Source: JADHLJ01 sp038146985
GTDB lineage: Bacteria > Pseudomonadota > Alphaproteobacteria > Thalassobaculales > Thalassobaculaceae
DNA: 64,000 nucleotides
Assembly: GCA_038146985.1 (NCBI GenBank)
Contig: JAYQSQ010000001.1
Location: forward strand, 186,001 to 250,000
Reading direction: 5' to 3'
This document shows positions 1-7,727 of this stretch, one piece after another; the first letter of the stretch is position 1; each line of letters begins with the position of its first letter. The notes beneath the pieces were generated by a model that worked only from the letters and a program-made list of their open reading frames with translations, ran no database searches and was not told the DNA's origin. The translations under genes and the position numbers were made by a program.

Positions 1-350
1 CGCTGCTGCCGGCGGCGGGCGCCAAGGGCAGCGGCATGGGGATCATCGCCGAGCTTATGGGCGACGCCATGCTGGGCGAGGCGGTGGAGTATAACTGGCT
101 GATGGTGCTGATCCGCGCCGACGCCTTTCGCCCGATGGCGGATTACGCAAAAGCCGCCGAAGGATTCATGGCCGAGGTGCGAGGCTCCACCCCGGCGCCG
201 GGCTTCGAGAAGGTGATCATGCCGGGAGAACGAGAGACCAGCCAGGCGCGGGCGGCGGCGGAAGCCGGCATCGTGGTCGGCGATGGTGTCTGGAACGGCA
301 TCGTCGAGGCGGCGCGCTCGGTCGGGATCGAGCCTGGAGACTATGTCTGA
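1..350 (+). CDS. Ldh_2-family malate/L-lactate/ureidoglycolate dehydrogenase, C-terminal part
   Basis: Only the last 115 codons are in the window; the reading frame is open from base 3. The motif AAGAKGSGMGIIAELM resembles the GGxKGxGLxxxxE(I/L)L region near the C-terminus of the NAD(P)-dependent Ldh_2 family (malate, sulfolactate, ureidoglycolate dehydrogenases). It is followed by the family's typical closing stretch, with a V(I/L)MPGERE segment and a short terminal helix. The substrate cannot be told from this part. A TauD-like dioxygenase gene follows after a 20-base gap on the same strand, so the two may be co-transcribed. Family confidence is good; exact function is unknown. Confidence 0.8.
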   Translation, partial: LLPAAGAKGSGMGIIAELMGDAMLGEAVEYNWLMVLIRADAFRPMADYAKAAEGFMAEVRGSTPAPGFEKVIMPGERETSQARAAAEAGIVVGDGVWNGIVEAARSVGIEPGDYV

Positions 351-370
351 ACGGGAATGTGGAGGAACTC

Positions 371-1465
371 ATGAACATGGCCTTGCCGACCCCGATTCAC
401 GCCGCGCCGATCACCGAGCCGGGTGCCTGGACGCCTGACGATCTGAAGGGCGATACCGGCTGGGACGTCAGTTTGAGCAGAACCGAGGCCGGGGATTTGG
501 TCGCCGCGCTCAGGCATGCCCGGGCCGAGGGGATCGAGCTTGCCCGGGTCACCAGGGAAAACTTCCCACTTCCCAATTGTGCGGGCGTGATTGCCCAAAT
601 CAGCAAGGAACTGCGATCCGGGCGCGGTTTCGCCCTGCTGCACGGATTCCCGGTCGAGGGCCAGGAACGCGACGATATCGCGCTGATGTATTGGGGCTTT
701 TGCGCGCATCTCGGTCTCGGCGTGACCCAGAACAGCGATGGCGGCCTGATCCATTATGTGACCGAGGGGCGGCTGCGGCCCAACCAGGGGACGCGGGGCG
801 TCGGCGATCCCGGCAGGGTCTCCTTGCATGTGGACTTGGCCGATGTCACGACCCTGCTTTGCATTCGTCAGGCCAAGGACTCCCCGCATAGCCAGCTTGC
901 GAGCTCCCTGGCGGTTCACAACGCCTTTCTCGCCCGCGCACCGGAGCATCTGGAGCGGCTCTACCGGGGTTTTGCCTGGGACCGCCAGAACGAGCATGGG
1001 GCGAGCGAAACCCCGACCACCGGCTATCGCGTGCCGGTGTTCAGCCAGCGGGACGGCGTCGTGTCCTGCCGCTACAACAGGAACTGGATCACCAAGGCCG
1101 CGATGCGGGGCGAGGGGTTCACGCCGGAAGAGACCGACCTGCTGGATCTTCTGGATGAACTTGCCCAGGAGCATCGCTTCGAATTCCCGTTCGAGGCGGG
1201 CGACGTTCAGTTCGTCAACAACTACACGGTTCTGCACGGCCGGGCGCCGCACAAGCCGGCGGCGAGCGAGGACGACACGCGGCTGCTCATGCGGATCTGG
1301 TTCAACATGGACGGCATCCGGCCCTTTGCCGACGAGCCGATCATCCGGCACGGCATCATCAGCCACGGCAAGCTCGGCTGGCCGGCGCGGGACCTGCTGG
1401 CGGGGCTAGACGGCAAGGTGCACGCCCGCCGGCCGGTGGATCAGGCGCCGCTCGGCCATGGCTGA
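371..1465 (+). CDS. TauD/TfdA-like Fe(II)/2-oxoglutarate dioxygenase
   Basis: A 364-residue protein of the taurine dioxygenase-like superfamily. The facial triad is visible: HVD near residues 153-155 (SLHVDLADV) and a distal His near 289 (NNYTVLHGRAPH), followed by an Arg in DDTRLLMRIW that would bind 2-oxoglutarate. I place the start at the ATG at 371 because GGAGGA at 361-366 sits 4 bases before it; an in-frame GTG at 359 lies upstream of that site and has none of its own. Proteins of this kind oxidise small acids or amines such as taurine, gamma-butyrobetaine or clavaminate precursors; the substrate is not readable from sequence. The downstream gene converges on it end to end (1465/1466). 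Confidence 0.85.
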   Translation: MNMALPTPIHAAPITEPGAWTPDDLKGDTGWDVSLSRTEAGDLVAALRHARAEGIELARVTRENFPLPNCAGVIAQISKELRSGRGFALLHGFPVEGQERDDIALMYWGFCAHLGLGVTQNSDGGLIHYVTEGRLRPNQGTRGVGDPGRVSLHVDLADVTTLLCIRQAKDSPHSQLASSLAVHNAFLARAPEHLERLYRGFAWDRQNEHGASETPTTGYRVPVFSQRDGVVSCRYNRNWITKAAMRGEGFTPEETDLLDLLDELAQEHRFEFPFEAGDVQFVNNYTVLHGRAPHKPAASEDDTRLLMRIWFNMDGIRPFADEPIIRHGIISHGKLGWPARDLLAGLDGKVHARRPVDQAPLGHG

Positions 1466-2518
1466 TCAGGCCGCGCCGCCCTCGCAGGCCAGGATCACCA
1501 GATCCGCCGCCGCCGGACTGCAGACGATCGGGGTGTCATGCATAATCGCGAGCCGGGTCAGCGCGATCAGATCCACATCGTTGGAGTAATGCGCCTGCGG
1601 ATCGGCGAAGAAGATCACCGCGTCGAGTTCTCCCGTTGCCACCATGGAGCCGAGCTGCTGGTCGCCGCCTCTGGTGCCGCGTTGGAGGCGCTGGATCGAG
1701 AGGCTCGGATGCGCCTCGCGGAGCATGGCGCCGGTGCCGCCGGTGCAGACCAGGCGCTGGCGTTCCAATACCCGGACATGCCGGCCGACCCAGGCCGCAA
1801 GCTGTGATTTGCGGGCATTGTGGGCGACCAGCGCGATCCGCCTTGGTGCCGTCGAGACTTGTCCCGCCCGTGTCGTCATGGCGAGGATGGAACGGACCTG
1901 GGCGGTCAGGCCCTTGCCTTCGGCCGGGAACCCGCCGGACAGCGCGGCCGTTCCAACCGTGAAGCCCACGGCGCCGGCGGTGGCGGCGGCACGCACCCGC
2001 TCCTCGCGGTCGATGCTGCCGGCGATCACGACCGGCTTTACCGACGCCCGGCATACCGCGCGCATCAGGGCCTGCACATCTCCCCGGAACCGGTAGGCAA
2101 GCAGATCGAGCCCGTGAACGCCTTCCAGCGCGGCAAGCGCGCGGGCGCTTTCGGCGATCTCCTCGATCGTGCCTTCCAGGACGCTCGGGTGGCCGGTGAT
2201 GGTGCCGGGGAACGGGAAATAACGGATCGGATTGGCGCCAATGATCTTGACCACCTCCGCCGCCCGGACACCGCCGAGCAGGCAGTCGACATCGAGACGC
2301 ACCGCCGCCTCCGCCGAGGCGAGCTCGCTGTCGGCATCCAGGCTGACGACTTCAAGGTAGGAGCGCCCGCCCGCGGCCCGGATCTCGTCGGCCAGCACCC
2401 GCAGATCCTGGATCGGCAGCCCGACATCCTTGAAGCCGATATGCCGTGCCCCGCCGGCCAGCACCTCCGTCAGCCGCTCGCGGGCATCCGGAATGGTGCT
2501 GTCATTGGCGGTCAGCAT
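1466..2518 (-). CDS. Fusion: TIM-barrel-like domain plus methylglyoxal synthase domain
   Basis: The 350-residue protein has two parts. Residues 1 to about 215 look like a phosphate-binding TIM barrel (alternating strand/helix pattern, VVIAGSID and GAVGFTVGTAAL near the end) that I cannot assign to a named enzyme. Residues 226-345 are a methylglyoxal synthase domain: IALVAHN, CTGGTG, GGDQQ with Asp286 as the equivalent of the catalytic base, ELDAVIFFADP with Asp299 and Asp306. The usual HD after LVA is HN here, and one Thr of the phosphate-binding TGTTG loop is Gly. Methylglyoxal synthase converts dihydroxyacetone phosphate to methylglyoxal and is normally a free protein of about 150 residues. 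An AGGAG at 2548-2552 points to a start 21 bases upstream of this ATG, where the codon is ATC, so the true N-terminus is uncertain. Confidence 0.8.
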   Translation of the reverse strand: MLTANDSTIPDARERLTEVLAGGARHIGFKDVGLPIQDLRVLADEIRAAGGRSYLEVVSLDADSELASAEAAVRLDVDCLLGGVRAAEVVKIIGANPIRYFPFPGTITGHPSVLEGTIEEIAESARALAALEGVHGLDLLAYRFRGDVQALMRAVCRASVKPVVIAGSIDREERVRAAATAGAVGFTVGTAALSGGFPAEGKGLTAQVRSILAMTTRAGQVSTAPRRIALVAHNARKSQLAAWVGRHVRVLERQRLVCTGGTGAMLREAHPSLSIQRLQRGTRGGDQQLGSMVATGELDAVIFFADPQAHYSNDVDLIALTRLAIMHDTPIVCSPAAADLVILACEGGAA

Positions 2519-2547
2519 GAAGATGAAGTTGAAACTGATGGTGAATT

Positions 2548-2552
2548 CTCCT
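2548..2552 (-). promoter_or_regulatory. Ribosome-binding site that conflicts with the ATG start
   Basis: On the minus strand AGGAG is followed after 8 bases by an in-frame ATC (2539-2537) and only after 29 bases by the first ATG (2518-2516). The seven codons between, ISFNFIF, would extend the first strand of the barrel (ISFNFIFML). Either ATC is used as a rare start, the base is a change or an error from ATG, or the AGGAG is coincidental. Confidence 0.4.
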
Positions 2553-2599
2553 GCGTGATTCGATCAGATTACCACGGAAAGGGGAGTGCGTTTGCTACG

Positions 2600-2693
2600 A
2601 ATTTCCATCTCTTCCGTCGCCCCGCACTCGATGCGGGGCCGTAGCCCGAGGCTCCGAAGAGCGACGTTTGGCAGAGGGTTAAAGATGGAAATT
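2600..2693. repeat. Palindromic element: 11-bp inverted repeat enclosing a GC hairpin
   Basis: AATTTCCATCT at 2600-2610 is matched exactly by AGATGGAAATT at 2683-2693. Between them GCCCCGCA (2619-2626) and TGCGGGGC (2632-2639) form a perfect 8-bp stem with a 5-base loop. The layout resembles a small non-coding palindromic repeat element. Confidence 0.6.
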
Positions 2694-2758
2694 GCGACGG
2701 CAGTTGCGATTGATCAAAGTGGTCCAGCATCCGTCGCGTTGACGAGCTCCAGGCGTCG

Positions 2759-2779
2759 GTCCCGGATCAAGTCCGGGAC
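2759..2779. repeat. GC-rich hairpin, repeat-like
   Basis: GTCCCGGA (2759-2766), loop TCAAG, TCCGGGAC (2772-2779): a perfect 8-bp stem. Such GTCCCGGATCAAGTCCGGGAC palindromes recur between genes in many alphaproteobacterial genomes; a second copy is not visible in this window. Confidence 0.55.
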
Positions 2780-2968
2780 GACCGGGCGGAGGAACCCTCT
2801 TTTTTTCGCCAGATCTTGGTGCAATCCAATGTCCGTTCATCCCAGGACCGGTAAGTTTCGGCAAATACTCTCGCCGATGATGCAACCGGCGGCGATTTGT
2901 GCCACATACGGGGCCAAGCCGCGCCGGGCGCGGGTTTTGTCAATTCGCCATGATCTTGGGAGAAGAGA

Positions 2969-3664
2969 ATGGGCAAGGTTTACCAGGATGCCGCGGGCGC
3001 GCTCGACGGGCTCCTGTTCGATGGCATGAGCATCGCCGCCGGGGGCTTCGGCCTTTGCGGCATTCCGGAAAATCTGATCCAGGCGATCAAGGACGCGGGC
3101 GTGAAGAACCTGACCATCGCCTCGAACAATGCCGGTGTCGGCGATTTCGGGCTCGGCCTGCTGCTGCAGGACAAGCAGGTCAAGAAGATGATCTCGTCCT
3201 ATGTGGGCGAGAACGACCTGTTCATGCAGCAGTATCTGGCGGGCGAATTGGAAATCGAGTTCAACCCGCAGGGCACCCTGGCCGAGCGGCTGCGCGCCGG
3301 CGGGGCTGGGATTCCCGGTTTCTATACCGCCACCGGCGTCGGCACCACGATCGCCGAGGGCAAGGAGACCAAGGTTTTCGACGGCAAGACCTATGTGCTG
3401 GAGCGCGGCCTGAAGATGGATCTCGCCATCGTCAAGGCCTGGAAAGGCGATGCCCAGGGCAACCTCACCTACCGGAAGACGGCGATGAACTTCAATCCGG
3501 AATGCGCCACCGCCGGCAAGGTGACCGTGGCCGAGGTCGAGGAACTGGTGCCCGTCGGCGCCCTCGACAAGATGGCGATCCACACGCCCGGGGTCTATGT
3601 CCAGCGGATCTTCCAGGGCAGTCACGAAAAACGGATCGAACAGCGCACCACGCGCGCGGCGTAA
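2969..3664 (+). CDS. scoA: Succinyl-CoA:3-ketoacid CoA-transferase subunit A
   Basis: The 231-residue protein has the hallmarks of the class I CoA-transferase alpha subunit: GGFGLCGIPE near residue 25, a LTIASNNAG segment, and GTLAERLRAGGAGIPGFYT. With ScoB it moves CoA from succinyl-CoA to acetoacetate in ketone body and leucine breakdown. The GLCGIPENLI form matches the SCOT/ScoA branch better than PcaI, which has a different sequence there. The start ATG follows a GGGAGAAGAG site. scoB follows after 14 bases, and both likely form one transcript with the lyase gene behind them. Confidence 0.93.
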   Translation: MGKVYQDAAGALDGLLFDGMSIAAGGFGLCGIPENLIQAIKDAGVKNLTIASNNAGVGDFGLGLLLQDKQVKKMISSYVGENDLFMQQYLAGELEIEFNPQGTLAERLRAGGAGIPGFYTATGVGTTIAEGKETKVFDGKTYVLERGLKMDLAIVKAWKGDAQGNLTYRKTAMNFNPECATAGKVTVAEVEELVPVGALDKMAIHTPGVYVQRIFQGSHEKRIEQRTTRAA

Positions 3665-3678
3665 GGGGAGAGCAAGAC

Positions 3679-4308
3679 ATGCCTTGGGACCGCAACCAAA
3701 TGGCCGAACGGGCCGCCGCCGAACTCGAGGACGGGTTCTACGTCAATCTCGGCATCGGCATTCCGACCTTGGTGTCGAACTATGTGCCGGCGGATTACGA
3801 CATCACCCTACAATCGGAGAACGGCATGCTCGGCATGGGGCCGTTTCCGAGGGAGGACGAGGTCGACCCGGACCTGATCAATGCCGGCAAGCAGACCGTG
3901 ACGGAGCTTGACCGCACCAGCTATTTCTCGTCCTCCCAGAGTTTCGCGATGATCCGGGGCGGGCATATCAACCTGTCGATCCTCGGCGCCATGGAGGTGT
4001 CCGAGACCGGCGATCTCGCGAACTGGATGATCCCCGGCCGCCTGGTCAAGGGCATGGGCGGCGCTATGGATCTGGTCGCCGGCGTGCAGCGGATCGTGGT
4101 GATCATGGACCATGCCAACAAGGCGGGTGAATCCAAGCTCTTGAAGAAATGCTCCCTGCCGCTGACGGGCCAGGCGGTGGTCGACCGGATCATCACCAAT
4201 CTCGGCGTCTTCGATGTGGTCGAGGGCGGCTTGAAGGTGGTGGAACTGGCGCCCGACGTCACCATGGACGAGGTGCGCGAGAAGACCGAGGCGACCCTGG
4301 TGAACTGA
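3679..4308 (+). CDS. scoB: Succinyl-CoA:3-ketoacid CoA-transferase subunit B
   Basis: The 209-residue beta subunit carries the catalytic glutamate in LQSENGMLGMGP (Glu47), which forms the enzyme-CoA thioester, together with GDLANWMIPG and GMGGAMDLVAG, typical of ScoB. The ATG at 3679 is preceded by GGGGAG; a longer open frame exists upstream but is antiparallel noise overlapping scoA. The gene is 14 bases after scoA and 4 bases before the lyase gene, so translation of the three is probably linked. Confidence 0.93.
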   Translation: MPWDRNQMAERAAAELEDGFYVNLGIGIPTLVSNYVPADYDITLQSENGMLGMGPFPREDEVDPDLINAGKQTVTELDRTSYFSSSQSFAMIRGGHINLSILGAMEVSETGDLANWMIPGRLVKGMGGAMDLVAGVQRIVVIMDHANKAGESKLLKKCSLPLTGQAVVDRIITNLGVFDVVEGGLKVVELAPDVTMDEVREKTEATLVN

Positions 4309-4312
4309 GGCC

Positions 4313-5653
4313 ATGGCCGTCTCGCCCCTCGACTCGGTGGTCTTTGCCGGGGTGTTCGGCGATCCGGAGATCGGGCCGCTGTTTTCGGATGCCGCCGAGA
4401 TTCGGGGAATGATCGATTTCGAGCGGGCCCTCGCCCGGGCCGAGGCGGCCTGCGGGGTGATCCCCAGAGAGGCCGGGGCGGCCCTGGATGCCGCCATGGC
4501 AGGACTGGTCATCCCACCCGAAGAATTGGCCGAGGCGACCACGGCCGCTGCCGTGCCGGTGCCGGGACTGGTCGCGGCCCTGCGCAAGCGGCTCGATCCG
4601 GACGCGGCGCAATGGCTGCACTGGGGCGCGACGACCCAGGACATCATGGATGGCGGATTGCTGCTGCGCCTGCGGGAGAGTACCCGGGTCATCGACGCGC
4701 GGCTCGTCCGCCTGATCGACACGCTCCTGGCGGCGGCGGAGCGCGAGGCGGCGACCGCCATGGCCGGGCGCACCCGAAGCCAGGTCGCCACCCCGATCAG
4801 CTTCGGCCTCAGGATCGCGCAATGGGCCCAGCCGCTGATCGATCTCGCCGGCATGCTGGACGAACTGCAGCCGCGCCTGTTCCGGGTTCAATTCGGCGGC
4901 GCATCGGGGGCGAACACGGCGGTGGCGCCGCACGGCCCGGCGATCATCCGGGCGCTGGCAAGGGAATTGGACATGGCGCCCGCCGCGCCCTGGCATACCA
5001 GCCGGGTGGCGCTGATCGCGGCGATGGACTGGCATGCGCAACTCGCCGGCGCACTCGGCAAGATCGCCGGTGACCTGATGTTGATGGGGCGCTCGGAGAT
5101 CCGCGAGGCGCGGGCCGGCAAGGGTGGCGGCTCCTCGACCATGCCGCAGAAGAGCAATCCGGTGACGGCGGAAGCACTGGCGACCCTGGCACGCTACGCC
5201 TCCGGGCTCGTCGCGCCCGCGCATTTCACCGCCGGCCACCTGGAGGAGCGGGACGGCGTTGCCTGGCCGCTGGAATGGCTGGTCCTGCCGCAGATCGTGG
5301 TCGCCGCCGCCGCCGCCCTGCGCCACGCCCAGAATCTGGCGGAGAGCATCGAGGCGGATGCGGAACAGATGCGCCGGGGCCTCGATCTAGGCGGCGGCGC
5401 GGCGATGGCCGAGGCCGCCAGCTTCGCGCTCGCTGCCCACATGCCGCGCGCCGACGCCCAGGCCCTGATGAAGCGGGTGGCCCAGGAGGCGGCAAGGACC
5501 GGCGAAAGCCTCGAGACCGTGCTGCGCCGCGAGAGCGACGCGCCGATCGACTGGGCCGATGCCCTGGACCCGGTCCGCGCCGCCGGGCCGAGCCGCGACT
5601 ATATCGCGATGATCGCCGAGCGGTGGCGCGAGGTCAGACCGTCTCCTCGGTGA
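4313..5653 (+). CDS. Fumarase/aspartase-superfamily lyase, 3-carboxy-cis,cis-muconate cycloisomerase type
   Basis: A 446-residue member of the class II fumarase/adenylosuccinate lyase superfamily. WGATTQDIMD near residue 105 and the signature loop GGSSTMPQKSNPV near 280, which carries the catalytic serine, place it close to PcaB (3-carboxy-cis,cis-muconate cycloisomerase, protocatechuate branch of the beta-ketoadipate pathway). No other pca gene is in the window, and many PcaB-like proteins are of unknown substrate, so no symbol is given. It starts 4 bases after scoB. Its 3' end overlaps the convergent Ntn hydrolase gene by 20 bases. Confidence 0.8.
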   Translation: MAVSPLDSVVFAGVFGDPEIGPLFSDAAEIRGMIDFERALARAEAACGVIPREAGAALDAAMAGLVIPPEELAEATTAAAVPVPGLVAALRKRLDPDAAQWLHWGATTQDIMDGGLLLRLRESTRVIDARLVRLIDTLLAAAEREAATAMAGRTRSQVATPISFGLRIAQWAQPLIDLAGMLDELQPRLFRVQFGGASGANTAVAPHGPAIIRALARELDMAPAAPWHTSRVALIAAMDWHAQLAGALGKIAGDLMLMGRSEIREARAGKGGGSSTMPQKSNPVTAEALATLARYASGLVAPAHFTAGHLEERDGVAWPLEWLVLPQIVVAAAAALRHAQNLAESIEADAEQMRRGLDLGGGAAMAEAASFALAAHMPRADAQALMKRVAQEAARTGESLETVLRRESDAPIDWADALDPVRAAGPSRDYIAMIAERWREVRPSPR

Positions 5654-6614
5654 ACCGGACGGCCCGGCGGCCTTCCTCGAAACGGTCCATGGATTGCTCC
5701 CAGGCACCGGCCTTCCAGTGGTAGGACGCGCGGCCGGAACCCGGTTCATACCGGGCGGTATAGAGCGTGCCGAACCAACGGCTGAAATCGGCGTGGTGCA
5801 GCGGCGGGTCCATGAAGGCTTGAAAAGCCTTGTCGGGCGGATCGTTCCGCAATCTAGCGAGGCAGGCCTTGCGGGTAGCCGATTGGCTTGAGTCGCCGCC
5901 GGTGGGCGGAGGGATTTCCTGATGGTTGGTGACCATCGGCTCGTAAGACACGCCGGTGGGCCCGTCGGGACGCAGATAGACCACCGCCGACGCGCCCGAG
6001 CGGTCCTGAAGGATGATGTTCTGTACCCCGGCGCTGGGCAGCCGCTGAAGCGCCGTCACGGCTTGCCCGACGGTGGCGCAGGTCTCCAGAACATAGCGCA
6101 CCAGCATCGGAACGGCGAAGCCGAGCCCGTGGGCGAACCGTCCGCCGAAGGTGAGGGCCGCCGCCAGCCCGTCCTCGTTGATGCCGTCGTTGCAGCCTCC
6201 CGCGCCCTCGCACATGGCGAGCACCCGTTTGCCGGTCCACTTTGTCCGGCAGATCAGAGCGTCGAAGAAGGCTTCGGTGAAATCATAGCTCCGCAGCAGT
6301 GTCGCCGGAGGGCCGGGTAGGGCAAGAACGCTGCACCCGCTGAACAGCGGCGGGCCGCCCCAATAGCTGACATGTTGGGCGACCGCCGGGTCGCCGTCGA
6401 ACAGCGCGACCCGGCGGTCGTGGCTCTCCAGCAGTTCGGGCATATGCGTGGCGATGGCCTCGCGGCACCCGGTGGCGGAGGGCCGGCTGGGACTTGACGC
6501 GGAGCCGAGCCAGGCCGCCCACTTCTCCCGGCTCGCCTCGAAATGGGACCGCCACTTCTCCCCGGGCTGCTCCTCATCGAACGCGGTGAAGGTGACCTCG
6601 AACTCCCGGCGCAT
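5634..6614 (-). CDS. C45-family Ntn hydrolase / acyltransferase
   Basis: The 326-residue protein matches the family of acyl-CoA:isopenicillin N acyltransferase and related linear-amide hydrolases. The Ntn nucleophile would be Cys94 in FSGCSVLAL, exposed by self-cleavage of about 93 N-terminal residues; RSYDF and CNDGINEDGLAAALTFGGR are the usual following motifs. These enzymes act on linear amide bonds, often in penicillin-like or N-acyl amino acid compounds. The gene starts 4 bases after the stop of an AraC-type regulator on the same strand, suggesting a two-gene operon. Substrate unknown. Confidence 0.8.
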   Translation of the reverse strand: MRREFEVTFTAFDEEQPGEKWRSHFEASREKWAAWLGSASSPSRPSATGCREAIATHMPELLESHDRRVALFDGDPAVAQHVSYWGGPPLFSGCSVLALPGPPATLLRSYDFTEAFFDALICRTKWTGKRVLAMCEGAGGCNDGINEDGLAAALTFGGRFAHGLGFAVPMLVRYVLETCATVGQAVTALQRLPSAGVQNIILQDRSGASAVVYLRPDGPTGVSYEPMVTNHQEIPPPTGGDSSQSATRKACLARLRNDPPDKAFQAFMDPPLHHADFSRWFGTLYTARYEPGSGRASYHWKAGAWEQSMDRFEEGRRAVRFTEETV

Positions 6615-6618
6615 CGTC

Positions 6619-7518
6619 TCAATCCTTGAGTGGAATGCAGAGGACGGTTTCCAGTTCCGCTTCCGGTGTCACGCGCGCGTCGTTCAGATAGCGCTCGATG
6701 CAGGGACCGTCCGCGACCTCCTCGCCGCTTTCGGGCAGCCAGAGACAGAACAGGCGCTGGAACGCGTCGGTGAATCCCGCATAGGAGCCGTGGTGGAGAT
6801 AGGTGGCGTAGCGGCCTCCCGGCAGTATGTCACAGCGGATGCCGTCGGCGATGTCGGTGACCGGTTCCGTCACGGTAACGCAGGCATCGTATCGCAGCTC
6901 CTCGCGCGGCACCTGTTCCGGATCGTCGTGAGAGAGGCCCAGAAACTTGGAGGCTTGTGTCACCAGCCCTCTTGATGCCGCCCAGTCCTGCAGGCGCCAA
7001 TGCGCCTTGTCCGCATGCTCGTACGGGCCTACCTGGCGCAGAAGCAGCGCGGGCTCGCGAGGGAAGGTCTCGATGACGACGTCCATGCCGTGCTCTCCCG
7101 GAAGGTGGATGAAGCGGACGGCGCCGGTCTCCGGCCGATAGGCGATGCGGATATTGCTCGGACGCATGGCGGGCGGCGAGAACGCCCTGCGATAGGCCGA
7201 TGGCGCGATGGTGAAGGCTTGGCGGAACGCCCGGCTAAAGCCTTCAACGGATTCATACCCGGCCTCAAAGGCGATCTCGGTGATCGCGGCGGAACTTGAC
7301 CGCAGACGCCACGTGGCGCGGTTGAGCCGAAGGCGGCGGATGACCTCGGCAAGGGTTTCGCCGGTCATGGCGTGGAAGATGCGGTGAAAATGAAACCGCG
7401 ACACGCCCGCGACCGCCGCCAGGTCCTCCAGCCGCAGGGGCTCGTCCAGGCGCCCGGCGATTTCGCCGAGCACGCGCTCGATCCGCTTCGCATAGCTCTC
7501 TTCGGTGCGCTGTCTCAT
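6619..7518 (-). CDS. AraC-family regulator with GyrI-like effector domain
   Basis: From the ATG at 7518 the product is 299 residues. Residues about 8-110 hold two helix-turn-helix motifs of AraC type (LAAVAGVSRFHFHRIFHAMTG; ITEIAFEAGYESVEGFSRAFR). Residues about 135-299 are a GyrI/SbmC-like small-molecule-binding domain ending in ELETVLCIPLKD. The frame stays open upstream to 7635, but that extension runs into the left arm of a long inverted repeat and looks non-coding, so I prefer 7518 even though its ribosome-binding site is weak. It probably controls the amide hydrolase gene directly downstream. Confidence 0.85.
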   Translation of the reverse strand: MRQRTEESYAKRIERVLGEIAGRLDEPLRLEDLAAVAGVSRFHFHRIFHAMTGETLAEVIRRLRLNRATWRLRSSSAAITEIAFEAGYESVEGFSRAFRQAFTIAPSAYRRAFSPPAMRPSNIRIAYRPETGAVRFIHLPGEHGMDVVIETFPREPALLLRQVGPYEHADKAHWRLQDWAASRGLVTQASKFLGLSHDDPEQVPREELRYDACVTVTEPVTDIADGIRCDILPGGRYATYLHHGSYAGFTDAFQRLFCLWLPESGEEVADGPCIERYLNDARVTPEAELETVLCIPLKD

Positions 7519-7604
7519 AAGGACAACTTGCCAGAACCGGGCACCACTTGCTTGACCGGGATTGCGGAATTTGGATGCGAGCGTTGGGCAGGAGCTGGTA
7601 GGGC

Positions 7605-7727
7605 GGTAGACAGGACCCTTCGAGACGCCGTCCAAGGACGCCTCCTCAGGGTGAGTACGGGGTTGATAAGCAGTGCCTCACCCTGAGGAGGCGTCCTTGG
7701 ACGGCGTCTCGAAGGGTCCTGTCTGCC
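7605..7727. repeat. 51-bp near-perfect inverted repeat
   Basis: Arms 7605-7655 and 7677-7727 are reverse complements over 51 bases with one mismatch, separated by 21 bases. Each arm has its own small inner palindrome (GTCCAAGGAC). The outer parts CCTTCGAGA and CTCAGGGTGAG reappear in the element at 40723-40827, so this is a dispersed repeat family. The right arm codes the last 16 residues of the histidine phosphatase gene, and the left arm would code part of an upstream extension of the AraC gene. Confidence 0.9.

Larger units (their letters stand above)
2519..2968. other. Divergent intergenic region with palindromes, no gene seen
   Basis: About 450 bases separate the minus-strand fusion gene from scoA. 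No open frame here has convincing coding character. The stretch holds an 11-bp inverted repeat enclosing a GC hairpin (2600-2693) and a second hairpin (2759-2779). It must also contain the promoters of both divergent genes, but I see no clear -35/-10 pair. The bases before scoA carry GGGAGAAGAG as its ribosome-binding site. Confidence 0.6.

Noticed and set aside
2969..5653. Reading scoA-scoB as pcaI-pcaJ because a pcaB-like gene follows
   Set aside because: The GGFGLCGIPE form and the subunit B sequence fit ScoA/ScoB better, and no other beta-ketoadipate gene is present.
7519..7635. Upstream extension of the AraC gene to ATG 7635
   Set aside because: The extra 39 residues are coded partly by the inverted-repeat arm and precede the normal AraC start; it is probably non-coding.
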